From: Prosapia bicincta
Lineage: Eukaryota > Arthropoda > Insecta > Hemiptera > Cercopidae
DNA length: 64,000 nucleotides
Direction: 5' to 3'
Assembly: GCA_036971475.1 (NCBI GenBank)
Contig: JBAIZL010000001.1
Span: forward strand, 212,064,075-212,128,074
In this document: in pieces, positions 40,701-52,017 of the stretch
How the letters are laid out: each line of letters opens with the position of its first letter
Position numbering within the stretch: the first letter of the stretch is position 1
Notes under the pieces: model-generated
What the model saw: the letters and a program-made list of their open reading frames with translations, nothing else
The model's database searches: none
What the model was told of the DNA's origin: nothing
Translations under genes and position numbers: made by a program

Positions 40701-43138
40701 ATCACCTTACGATGCGGTGTAAGGGATAGCTACATCTTTATAATGAGTGGGTCCCTTTCAGGGAAGCTCACGTGGCGCCATAACCTTACCACGTACGTGA
40801 TGCTAGAGAATCAGTATGACCTTTGATATCCATCTATAATTCTTCATCCATCACCTTACGATGCGGTGTAAGGGATAGCTACATCTTTATAATGAGTGGG
40901 TCCCTTTCAGGGAAGCTCTCGTGGCGCCATAACCTTACCACGTACGTGATGCTAGAGAATCAGTATGATATTTGATATCCATCTATAATTCTTCATCCAT
41001 CACCTTACGATGCGGTGTAAGGGATAGCTACATCTTTATAATGAGTGGGTCCCTTTCAGGGAAGCTCACGTGGCGCCATAACCTTACCACGTACGTGATG
41101 CTAGAGAATCAGTATGACCTTTGATATCCATCTATAATTCTTCATCCATCACTTTACGATGCGGTGTAAGGGATAGCTACATATTTATAATGAATAGGTC
41201 TCTTTCAGGGAAGCTCACGAGGCGCCATAACCTTACCACGTTTTTGATACTAGAGAATCAGTATGACCTTTGATATCCATCTATAATTCTTCATCCATCA
41301 CCTTACGATGCGGTGTAAGGAATAGATACATCTTTATAATGAGTGGGTCCCTTTCAGGGAAGCTCTCGTGGCACCATAACCTTACCACGTACGTGATGCT
41401 AGAGAATCAGTATGACCTTTGATATCCATCTATAATTCTTCATCCATCACCTTACGATGCGGTGTAAGGGATAGCTACATCTTTATAATGAGTGGGTCCC
41501 TTTCAGGGAAGCTCACGTGGCGCCATAACCTTACCAAGTACGTGATGCTAGAGAATCAGTATGACCTTTGATATCCATCTATAATTCTTCATCCATCACC
41601 TTACGATGCGGTGTAAGGGATAGCTACATCTTTATAATGAGTGGGTCCCTTTCAGGGAAGCTCTCGTGGCGCCATAACCTTACCACGTACGTGATGCTAG
41701 AGAATCAGTATGATATTTGATATCCATCTATAATTCTTCATCCATCACCTTACGATGCGGTGTAAGGGATAGCTACATCTTTATAATGAGTGGGTCCCTT
41801 TCAGGGAAGCTCACGTGGCGCCATAACCTTACCACGTACGTGATGCTAGAGAATCAGTATGACCTTTGATATCCATCTATAATTCTTCATCCATCACTTT
41901 ACGATGCGGTGTAAGGGATAGCTACATATTTATAATGAATAGGTCTCTTTCAGGGAAGCTCACGTGGCGCCATAACCTTACCACGTACGTGATGCTAGAG
42001 AATCAGTATGACCTTTGATATCCATCTATAATTCTTCATCCATCACTTTACGATGTGGTGTAAGGGGTAGCTACATCTTTATAATGAATAGGTCTCTTTC
42101 AGAGAAGCTCACGTGGCGCCATAACCTTACCACGTTTTTGATACTAGAGAATCAGTATGACCTTTAATATCCATCTATAATTCTTCATCCATCACCTTAC
42201 AATGCGGTGTAAGGGGTAGCTACATCTTTATAATGAATGGGTCTCTGTCAGGGAAGCTCACGTGGCACCATAACCTTACCACGTACGTGATACCAGAGAA
42301 TCAGTATGACCTTTGATATCCATCTATAATTCTTCATCCATCACCTTACAATGCGGTGTAAGGGATAGCCACATCTTTATAATGAGTGGGACTCTTTCAG
42401 GGAAGCTCACGTGGCGCCATAACCTTACCACGTTTTTGATACTAGAGAATCAGTATGACCTTTGATATCCATCTATAATTCTTCATCCATCACCTTACAA
42501 TGCGGTGTAAGGGATAGCTACATCTTTATAATGAGTGAGTCTCTTTCAGAGAAGCTCACGTGGCGCCGTCACCCTACCACGTTCGTGATACTAGAGAATC
42601 AGTATGTCCATTGATATCCAACTAAAATTCTTTATTCATCACCTTACAATGCGGTGTGAGGGATAGCTACATCTTTATAATGAGTGAGTCTCTTTCAGGG
42701 AAGCTCACGTGGTGCCATAACCTTACCAGGTTCGTGATACTAGAGAATCAGTATGTCCATTGATATCCATTTAAAATTCTTTATTTATCACCTTACAATG
42801 CGGTGTGAGGGATAGCGACATCTTTATAATGAGTGGGCCTCTTTCAGGGAAGTTCACGTGGCGCCATAACTTTACCACGTACGTGATGCTAGAGAATCAG
42901 TATGACCTTTGATATCTATCTATAATTCTTCATCCATCACCTTACAATGCGGTGTAAGGGATAGCTACATCTTTATAATGAGTGGGTCTCTTTCAGGGAA
43001 GTTCACGTGGCGCCATAACCTTACCACGTACGTGATGCTAGAGAATCAGTATGACCTTTGATATCCATCTATAATTCTTCATCCATCACTTTACGATGCG
43101 GTGTAAGGGATAGCTACATCTTTATAATGAGTGAGTCT
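37777..43138. repeat. HOR copy 2 (149-bp satellite)
   Basis: Its first part repeats 34,261 onwards. From 38,431 it is in turn repeated at offset 4,708 (AAGGGTTAGC at 38,546/43,254; CCAAAACCC at 39,023/43,731; CTCTGTCAGGG at 42,243/46,951). Compared with copy 1 it carries about 1.2-1.8 kb more subfamily V and II units at its right side, plus the extra unit noted above. Confidence 0.92.
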
Positions 43139-46100
43139 CTTTCAGGGAAGCTCACGTGGCGCCATAACCTTACCACGTACGTGATGCTAGAGAATCAGTA
43201 TGTCCTATGATATCCATCTAAAATTCTTTATTCATCACCTTACGATGCGGTGTAAGGGTTAGCTACATCTTTATAATGAGTGGGTCCCTTTCAGGGAAGC
43301 TCACGTGGCGCCATAACCTTACCACGTACGTGATGCTAGAGAATCAGTATGTCCATTGATATCCATCTAAAATTCATTATTCATCACCTTACGATGCGGT
43401 GTAAGGGGTAGCTACATCTTTATAATGAGTGGGTCCCTTTCAGGGAAGCTCACGTGGCGCCGTCACCCCACCACGTTCGTGATACTAGAGTATCAGTATG
43501 TCCTATGATATCCATCTAAAATTCATTATTCATCACCTTACGATGCGGTGTAAGGGGAAGCTACATCTTTAAATGAGTGGGTCTCTTTCAGGGAAGCTCA
43601 CGTGACGCCGTAACATTACCAAGTTAGTAATACTAGAGTACCATTATGTAATTTGACATTCATCTAAAATTCTTTATCCATCACCTTATAATGCGGTGAG
43701 TATGTCTCTTTCAGGGAAGCTCACGTGGCGCCAAAACCCTACCACGTTCGTAATACTAGAGAATCAGTATGTCAATTGATATCCATCTAAAATTCATTAT
43801 TCGTCACCTTACAATGCGGTGAAAGGGGAAGCTACATCTTTAAATGAGTGGGTCTCTTTCAGGGAAGCTCACGTGGCGCCATAACCCTACCACGTTCGTG
43901 ATACTAGAGAATCAGTATGTCCATTGATATCCATCTAAAATTCATTATTCGTCACCTTACAATGCGGTGAAAGGGGAAGCTACATCTTTAAATGAGTGGG
44001 TCTCTTTCAGGGAAGCTCACGTGACGCCGTAACATTACCAAGTTAGTAATACTAGAGTACCATTATCTAGTTTGACATTCATCTAAAATTCTTTATCCAT
44101 CACCTTATAATGCGGTGAGTATGTCTCTTTCAGGGAAGCTCACGTGGCGCCATAACCCTACCACGTTCGTAATACTAGAGAATCAGTATGTCCATTGATA
44201 TCCATCTAAAATTCATTATTCATCACCTTACAATGCGGTGAAAGGGGAAGCTACATCTTTAAATGAGTGGGTCCCTTTCAGGGAAGCTCACGTGGCGCCA
44301 TAACCCTACCACGTTCGTAATACTAGAGAATCAGTATGTCCATTGATATCCATCTAAAATTTATTATTCGTCACCTTACAATGCGGTGAAAGGGGAAGCT
44401 ACATCTTTAAATGAGTGGGTCTCTTTCAGGGAAGCTCACGTGGCGCCATAACCCTACCACGTTCGTAATACTAGAGAATCAGTATGTCCATTGATATCCA
44501 TTTAAAATTCATTATTCGTCACCTTACAATGCGGTGAAAGGGGAAGCTACATCTTTAAATGAGTGGGTCTCTTTCAGGGAAGCTCACGTGGCGTCATAAC
44601 CCTACCACGTTCGTAATACTAGAGAATCAGTATGTCCATTGATATCCATCTAAAATTCATTATTCGTCACCTTACAATGCGGTGAAAGGGGAAGCTACAT
44701 CTTTATAATGAGTGGGTCCCTTTCAGGGAAGCTCACGTGGCGCCATAACCCTACCACGTTCGTAATACTAGAGAATCAGTATGTCCATTGATATCCATCT
44801 AAAATTCATTATTCTTCACCTTACAATGCGGTGAAAGGGGAAGCTACATCTTTAAATGAGTGGGTCTCTTTCAGGGAAGCTCACGTGGCGCCATCACCCT
44901 ACCACGTTCGTGATACTAGAGTATCAGTATGTCCTATGATATCCATCTAAAATTCATTATTCGTCACCTTACAATGCGGTGAAAGGGGAAGCTACATCTT
45001 TAAATGAGTGGGTCTCTTTCAGGGAAGCTCACGTGACGCCGTAACATTACCAAGTTAGTAATACTAGAGTACCATTATGTAATTTGACATTCATCTAAAA
45101 TTTTTTATTCATCACCTTACGATGCGGTGTAAGGGGTAGCTACATCTTTATAATGAATAGGTCTCTTTCAGGGAAGCTCACGTGGCGCCATAACCTTACC
45201 ACGTTTTTGATACTAGAGAATCAGTATGACCTTTGATATCCATCTATAATTCTTCATCCATCACCTTACGATGCGGTGTAAGGAATAGATACATCTTTAT
45301 AATGAGTGGGTCCCTTTCAGGGAAGCTCTCGTGGCGCCATAACCTTACCACGTACGTGATGCTAGAGAATCAGTATGACCTTTGATATCCATCTATAATT
45401 CTTCATCCATCACCTTACGATGCGGTGTAAGGGATAGCTACATCTTTATAATGAGTGGGTCCCTTTCAGGGAAGCTCACGTGGCGCCATAACCTTACCAC
45501 GTACGTGATGCTAGAGAATCAGTTTGACCTTTGATATCCATCTATAATTCTTCATCCATCACCTTACGATGCGGTGTAAGGGATAGCTACATCTTTATAA
45601 TGAGTGGGTCCCTTTCAGGGAAGCTCTCGTGGCGCCATAACCTTACCACGTACGTGATGCTAGAGAATCAGTATGATATTTGATATCCATCTATAATTCT
45701 TCATCCATCACCTTACGATGCGGTGTAAGGGATAGCTACATCTTTATAATGAGTGGGTCCCTTTCAGGGAAGCTCACGTGGCGCCATAACCTTACCACGT
45801 ACGTGATGCTAGAGAATCAGTATGACCTTTGATATCCATCTATAATTCTTCATCCATCACTTTACGATGCGGTGTAAGGGATAGCTACATATTTATAATG
45901 AATAGGTCTCTTTCAGGGAAGCTCACGTGGCGCCATAACCTTACCACGTTTTTGATACTAGAGAATCAGTATGACCTTTGATATCCATCTATAATTCTTC
46001 ATCCATCACCTTACGATGCGGTGTAAGGAATAGATACATCTTTATAATGAGTGGGTCCCTTTCAGGGAAGCTCTCGTGGCACCATAACCTTACCACGTAC

Positions 46101-47910
46101 GTGATGCTAGAGAATCAGTATGACCTTTGATATCCATCTATAATTCTTCATCCATCACCTTACGATGCGGTGTAAGGGATAGCTACATCTTTATAATGAG
46201 TGGGTCCCTTTCAGGGAAGCTCACGTGGCGCCATAACCTTACCAAGTACGTGATGCTAGAGAATCAGTATGACCTTTGATATCCATCTATAATTCTTCAT
46301 CCATCACCTTACGATGCGGTGTAAGGGATAGCTACATCTTTATAATGAGTGGGTCCCTTTCAGGGAAGCTCTCGTGGCGCCATAACCTTACCACGTACGT
46401 GATGCTAGAGAATCAGTATGATATTTGATATCCATCTATAATTCTTCATCCATCACCTTACGATGCGGTGTAAGGGATAGCTACATCTTTATAATGAGTG
46501 GGTCCCTTTCAGGGAAGCTCACGTGGCGCCATAACCTTACCACGTACGTGATGCTAGAGAATCAGTATGACCTTTGATATCCATCTATAATTCTTCATCC
46601 ATCACTTTACGATGCGGTGTAAGGGATAGCTACATATTTATAATGAATAGGTCTCTTTCAGGGAAGCTCACGTGGCGCCATAACCTTACCACGTACGTGA
46701 TGCTAGAGAATCAGTATGACCTTTGATATCCATCTATAATTCTTCATCCATCACTTTACGATGTGGTGTAAGGGGTAGCTACATCTTTATAATGAATAGG
46801 TCTCTTTCAGAGAAGCTCACGTGGCGCCATAACCTTACCACGTTTTTGATACTAGAGAATCAGTATGACCTTTAATATCCATCTATAATTCTTCATCCAT
46901 CACCTTACAATGCGGTGTAAGGGGTAGCTACATCTTTATAATGAATGGGTCTCTGTCAGGGAAGCTCACGTGGCACCATAACCTTACCACGTACGTGATA
47001 CCAGAGAATCAGTATGACCTTTGATATCCATCTATAATTCTTCATCCATCACCTTACAATGCGGTGTAAGGGATAGCCACATCTTTATAATGAGTGGGCC
47101 TCTTTCAGGGAAGCTCACGTGGCGCCATAACCTTACCACGTTTTTGATACTAGAGAATCAGTATGACCTTTGATATCCATCTATAATTCTTCATCCATCA
47201 CCTTACAATGCGGTGTAAGGGATAGCTACATCTTTATAATGAGTGAGTCTCTTTCAGAGAAGCTCACGTGGCGCCGTCACCCTACCACGTTCGTGATACT
47301 AGAGAATCAGTATGTCCATTGATATCCAACTAAAATTCTTTATTCATCACCTTACAATGCGGTGTGAGGGATAGCTACATCTTTATAATGAGTGAGTCTC
47401 TTTCAGGGAAGCTCACGTGGTGCCATAACCTTACCAGGTTCGTGATACTAGAGAATCAGTATGTCCATTGATATCCATTTAAAATTCTTTATTTATCACC
47501 TTACAATGCGGTGTGAGGGATAGCGACATCTTTATAATGAGTGGGCCTCTTTCAGGGAAGTTCACGTGGCGCCATAACTTTACCACGTACGTGATGCTAG
47601 AGAATCAGTATGACCTTTGATATCTATCTATAATTCTTCATCCATCACCTTACAATGCGGTGTAAGGGATAGCTACATCTTTATAATGAGTGGGTCTCTT
47701 TCAGGGAAGTTCACGTGGCGCCATAACCTTACCACGTACGTGATGCTAGAGAATCAGTATGACCTTTGATATCCATCTATAATTCTTCATCCATCACTTT
47801 ACGATGCGGTGTAAGGGATAGCTACATCTTTATAATGAGTGAGTCTCTTTCAGGGAAGCTCACGTGGCGCCATAACCTTACCACGTACGTGATGCTAGAG
47901 AATCAGTATG
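43139..47910. repeat. 4,708-bp HOR copy 3 (149-bp satellite)
   Basis: Matches 38,431-43,202 at a constant offset of 4,708 bp until a mismatch at 47,911. Only a handful of differences were noticed: AGTTTGAC for AGTTCGAC near 44,068, AGCTCACGTGACG for AGTTCACGTGACG near 43,595, CACGTGG for CACGAGG near 45,924, GGGCCTC for GGGACTC near 47,097, ATGAGTGGG for ATGATTGGG near 44,858. The constant offset shows there is no net indel. Confidence 0.93.
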
Positions 47911-48962
47911 ACCTTTGGTATCCATCTATAATTCTTCATCCATCACTTTACGATGCGGTGTAAGGGATAGCTACATCTTTATAATGAATGGGTCTCTTTC
48001 AGGGAAGCTCTCGTGGCGCCATAACCTTACCACGTTCGTGATACTAGAGAATCAGTATGACCTTTGATATCCATCTATAATTCTTCATCCATCACCTTAC
48101 AATGCGGTGTAAGGGATAGCTACATCTTTATAATGAGTGGGCCTCTTTCAGGGAAGCTCACGTGGCGCCGTCACCCTACCACGTTCGTGATACTAGAGAA
48201 TCAGTATGACCTTTGATATCCATCTATAATTCTTCATCCATCACCTTACAATGCGGTGTAAGGGATAGCTACATCTTTATAATGAGTGGGCCTCTTTCAG
48301 GGAAGCTCACGTGGCGCCGTCACCCTACCACGTTCGTGATACTAGAGAATCAGTATGACCTTTGATATCCATCTATAATTCTTCATCCATCACCTTACAA
48401 TGCGGTGTAAGGGATAGCTACATCTTTATAATGAGTGGGCCTCTTTCAGGGAAGCTCACGTGGCGCCGTCACCCTACCACGTTCGTGATACTAGAGAATC
48501 AGTATGTCCATTGATATCCATCTATAATTCTTCATCCATCACCTTACAATGCGGTGTAAGGGATAGCTACATCTTTATAATGAGTGAGTCTCTTTCAGGG
48601 AAGCTCACGTGGCGCCATAACCTTACCACGTTCGTGATACTAGAGAATCAGTATGTCCATTGATATCCATCTAAAATTTTTTATTCATCACCTTACAATG
48701 CGGTGTAAGGGGTAGCTACATCTTTATAATGAGTGAGTCTCTTTCAAGGAAGCTCACGTGGCGCCATAACCTTACCACGTACGTGATGCTAGAGAATCAG
48801 TATGTCCTTTGATATCCATCTATAATTCTTCATCCATCACCTTACGATGCGGTGTAAGGGGTAGCTACATCTTTATAATGAGTGAGTCTCTTTCAGGGAA
48901 GCTCACGTGGCGCCATAACCTTACCGCGTTCGTGATACTAGAGAATCAGCATGTCTTATGAT

Positions 48963-49994
48963 CGAGATGGGATCAAATCGTCTTTTTCCAAGTAAACGAC
49001 AATTCTTCTTATCTGTTAGTTAGAAACGTATAGTAAAGGTGAAAGTTTGAGATAATTAATTACATTTTAATATCTTTTTTGTTTCACGTTCGTAGGACCT
49101 TTGGTGTGCTGCTAATGAAATCATAAAGTAAAACGTTTATAAAAGCTGTGTTTCACATTAATTCGTACTGCACGTCTGTGCTCGTACGTAGATCGCGGCT
49201 TTTGTTCCTGTACGCTACATCTAAGTATTTCATAAATATAATAATTTTACCTATGTAAACAATTATTTTTTTCATACAAATAAAAATGTATTCAAATATA
49301 TAATTTTAAGTTTCTTTATACAATTAATAATTTTGATAAATGTTTTTAGAAGATGCTAAAGATTTATATGTACAACTCAAAGTTATATTACAAGGCCTTT
49401 TACTCTCTGATATATGATAAAATACAGACAAATTATTCTGACAATAAAATAATAGCGTGAAAAATATAAATTTCGAGGTCTCCTTTTCAATAATGTGTTT
49501 CCCAAGATGTATGTATGAATGTACAGGCCTATGTGTCTGAATCCCCACCTACAACATAAATACTGTTAATTTTGCTGTAATTCAGAACATTTATGTCCAT
49601 TCTCTCTAGAAACTGAAAAGTAATTATGAAATATTAAAAAATAAAGAAAAATAATCGATAGTTAAACCAAAAACTACTCAAAAATAGACTAAAATTTAAA
49701 AAAAAATTAATGATCCCCTTTTGAAAATATCCGGTACGTTTATGTGCACTAATCTCTTATAGATGGACGGTGATTGATTTTTTAAATTTAACAAAGTTCT
49801 CTTTTAAGCAGAAGCAATATTAAAAATATCGCATTTTATATTTTGTATTAATGTAAGAGAGTTTGTGTCAGCTACCTGGTATCTCGGGACTTTAGTGTAC
49901 TGGGTCGGAAAGTGGAAGGGGCCGCCATCTTGGTTGGGGAAGCCTCCTTCACTGGGCCTTTAGCCATGCATCTCTCATTGTATTAAGTGCTCTG
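48963..49994. other. AT-rich spacer
   Basis: About 1 kb of AT-rich, apparently low-copy sequence between the 149-bp array and its diverged relatives. Open frames are short: a 74-codon minus-strand frame (49,324-49,548) has no recognisable motif. A GC-richer patch (49,890-49,960, with GGGGCCGCCATCTTGG) might be a further decayed repeat or element fragment. I recognise nothing else. Confidence 0.6.
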
Positions 49995-50502
49995 GGCTTA
50001 CAAGGCGGGGCAACGCGTATCTACATCTTTATGATCTTGATTACGAGTTGCTCTAGTTCAGGGAAGCTATAACGCTCACACGATGCCATTAAGGTGCCAC
50101 GTTGGTAACACTAGTGTATACGTATAACCGTTACTTAGTCCGTCTAATTCCATCAACCATTTTTTATTTTAAGCCTTACAAGGCAATGTAACGGGTACAA
50201 ACATCTTTATGATCTTGATTAAGGGTTGGTATACTTCAGTAAAGCTACCCTGCTCACGTGAAGCCATAACTTTGCCGCGTTGGTAAGACAATTGTATCAC
50301 TAAGTCATTTTCCTTAGTCCTTCTATTTCCTTCAACCATTGTTTCTCCATCGCCTTACAAAGCGGTGTATTGGGTAGCTAAGCAATGTAACATGTGTGTG
50401 GTAGCTACAGCTTTATGATCTTGGGAAAGAGTTTGTCCACTTAGGGAAGCTACTCCTTTCATTTGATGTCATAACCTTGCTACGTTTATAATATTAGTGT
50501 AT
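49995..50502. repeat. diverged ~178-bp monomers related to the 149-bp satellite
   Basis: Three degenerate monomers follow the same word order as the 149-bp unit: GCCTTACAA..GC..GTGTA, then GGTAGCTA, ACATCTTTATGATC, (C)AGGGAAGCTA, CTCAC(A/G)(T/C)GA, GCCATAAC, ACGTTGGTAA and ACTAGTGTAT. Spacing of CATCTTTATGATC is 178 bp (50,024 to 50,202). It is then 206 bp (to 50,408), the excess being a ~28-bp partial duplication around GCAATGTAAC. Divergence from the array units is far higher than that within the array. They are either ancestral-type monomers or an old, unhomogenised edge of the same family. Confidence 0.85.
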
Positions 50503-51400
50503 TATATTTCTGAGATAGCAGACTCTTACCCTTAAAAAAGAAACTTTTACACAAGTTGGGTCAAATTTCAACTTAATTAGAAGCCAATTAGTTGCTTTGG
50601 TTTCATCAGTATGAATAGATCCAAGCGAACTCTGACAAGAAAATAACGGATATATTATCATGTTACATTTGCCTATAGTCGCACTCACGTTTTGTATAAT
50701 TGAAGTCGGATGTTTCAGGAGATGTGTTAATTCATACCGTAATCAAATAATACCAATAAGAAGCTAAAAGTGTTTCAATATTAAAGACTCTTACCGTTTC
50801 GAAACACTCGCTACACTTGTCTGGTTATAATAAAGGTGGAAACTAGAAAACAGTAGGATGGGGGGGGTTGTAGGTTAGGTCCCTTTCCTACAGGAAGCAA
50901 TATTCATGAGTTATTGAAGTTTTATGACCGTCGAGCTGCCTGGGAAGAGAAGTTAAACCAGGCGACATCTAACGCCGCACGATAACTTTATTCTTTCAAC
51001 TTCATATTGAAAGATTTACAAGGTATTGGCGATAATCACAGATTGCAAGTTGCCTTTAATATATATGTATAGTAAGGTTTATAACAATGTAGAAACTCGC
51101 AACGATTAAAGTGAAGTGTAGAAACAAGCATACGCCAGGAATCGTAGGAGAAATGGGTACAGAACGTTTAGTCACTTCTTAGAACGTGTTACTGTGTTAC
51201 AAGTTAGAATAGTAAACAAAATTGTCCATTGTAAGCGGATGTACAAACCAGTTGAAAATTGCAAACCTATAACCAATCAGCAACCAGGATACTGTAGTTG
51301 CGCGACAAACAATTGCCTCAACACTCAATAGTTTACAACGGTAAAAATTAAAACAGTTTACTCTAAATCTTCGTACACATTACTTTATTAAAACAAACAG
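50503..51400. other. spacer without recognised features
   Basis: AT-leaning, apparently low-copy sequence. A G-run with GTAGGTTAGGTCCC lies at 50,861-50,882. A 64-codon minus-strand frame at 50,494-50,688 has no motif. No RNA gene or promoter could be supported. Confidence 0.55.
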
Positions 51401-51434
51401 ACTAGTTTCGAAGACGATATCGCCTTCATCAGGG
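51401..51434 (-). other. CCTGATGA...GAAA hairpin motif, possible retroelement 3' end
   Basis: On the minus strand the segment reads CCTGATGAAGGCGATATCG followed by TCTTCGAAACTAGT. GAAGGCG pairs with CGTCTTC around a 4-base AUAU centre (51,410-51,427). An AATAAA follows on the same strand near 51,386-51,391. A CTGATGA box, a hairpin and GAAA recall the hammerhead ribozyme core seen in Penelope-like elements and related retroelements. However, the hairpin pairing uses the last two bases of the CTGATGA box, so an active ribozyme fold is doubtful. Family assignment is inference. Confidence 0.35.
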
Positions 51435-51788
51435 CTTAGACTTTTCTCAATAGTAGTGTTTAACTGAATATGAACTATATACAGTAGTTGGTTTTTTCAT
51501 TGCAAAGGAGTAGTTCTACATTTAGTGTTAATTTTTAGTGAAAGAGAAATGTTCAAGGGCTTTAGTGTGATTTATAAATGAGTGTTATTTCTCGAATTAT
51601 GTGAAACAGATTTCATTATATCAGTCAACATTCATTTCCAATGTTTACATTTGTAATATTTTGCACCTTATGTCATACCTCATACCTTAACTCCAATACC
51701 TTTTGTAATAATTTCGCCTTAATTAATATTTTTCTATTGTTAATCTTAATTACTTGATTGTTCATAATTGGATAGAATCTTCTTAAAG

Positions 51789-51903
51789 CAATTTGTCAGC
51801 AATTTGTCAACAATTTGTCAGCAATTTGTCAACAATTTGTCAGCAATTTGTCAGCAATTTGTCAACAATTTGTCAGCAATTTGTCAGCAATTTGTCAGCA
51901 ATT
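51789..51903. repeat. 11-bp tandem repeat (CAATTTGTCAG/A)
   Basis: Ten head-to-tail copies of CAATTTGTC(AG/AA), starting at 51,789 and every 11 bp to 51,888, then a broken copy CAATTGTCTG. AG and AA endings alternate at the left, which suggests an earlier 22-bp step. Two forward frames run through it, but 11 is not a multiple of 3 and no protein is proposed. Confidence 0.95.
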
Positions 51904-51943
51904 GTCTGATGACAGATCTTTTATCATTCTTAGTATTGTATCT

Positions 51944-51996
51944 CCTGAGGATGTTGGTAATGTCAACAAACGAAAAGCTTTGAGTGTATTATTCAA
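51944..51996 (+). other. CCTGAGGA...GAAA motif followed by AATAAA
   Basis: Reads CCTGAGGATG, a TTG-(7 nt)-CAA mini-hairpin, then AAACGAAAAGC and AATAAA near 51,995. The order of parts is the same as in the minus-strand motif at 51,401-51,434, but it faces the opposite way. The two motifs point outward from the 0.5 kb between them. Similar conserved 3' hairpins plus polyadenylation signals occur in several retroelement classes. The element itself is not identified. Confidence 0.35.
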
Positions 51997-52017
51997 TAAA
52001 TTAAATATTCCTGTATT

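Larger units (their letters stand above)
33461..48962. repeat. 149-bp satellite array, ~104 units, several subfamilies
   Basis: Head-to-tail array with base period 149 bp (TCAGTATG at 33,481, 33,630 and 33,779). Shorter forms are 148 bp (TTTAAATGAG for TTTATAATGAG) and 123 bp. At least five subfamilies alternate: (I) CGTCACCCCACCACGTTCGT with GATACTAGAGTATC; (II) CCTTACCACGTACGTGATGC; (III) CCCTACCACGTTCGTAATAC with GGTGAAAGG; (IV) ACATTACCAAGTTAGTAATA with a changed ATTTGACATTC downstream; (V) CCTTACCACGTTTTTGATAC with TATGACC. No inversion or foreign insertion was seen. The sequence is unrelated to the 105-bp unit. 149 is not a multiple of 3, so forward frames of 60-70 codons are incidental. 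Confidence 0.97.

Noticed and set aside
33461..48962. CRISPR array or phage-like direct repeats
   Set aside because: The regular 149-bp repeats have no unique spacers between conserved short repeats. The whole unit is repeated, which defines a satellite. No cas genes are present and the context is eukaryotic.
33461..48962. CENP-B box in the 149-bp unit
   Set aside because: TTCG occurs in CACGTTCGTGAT, but the required downstream A and CGGG positions do not match.
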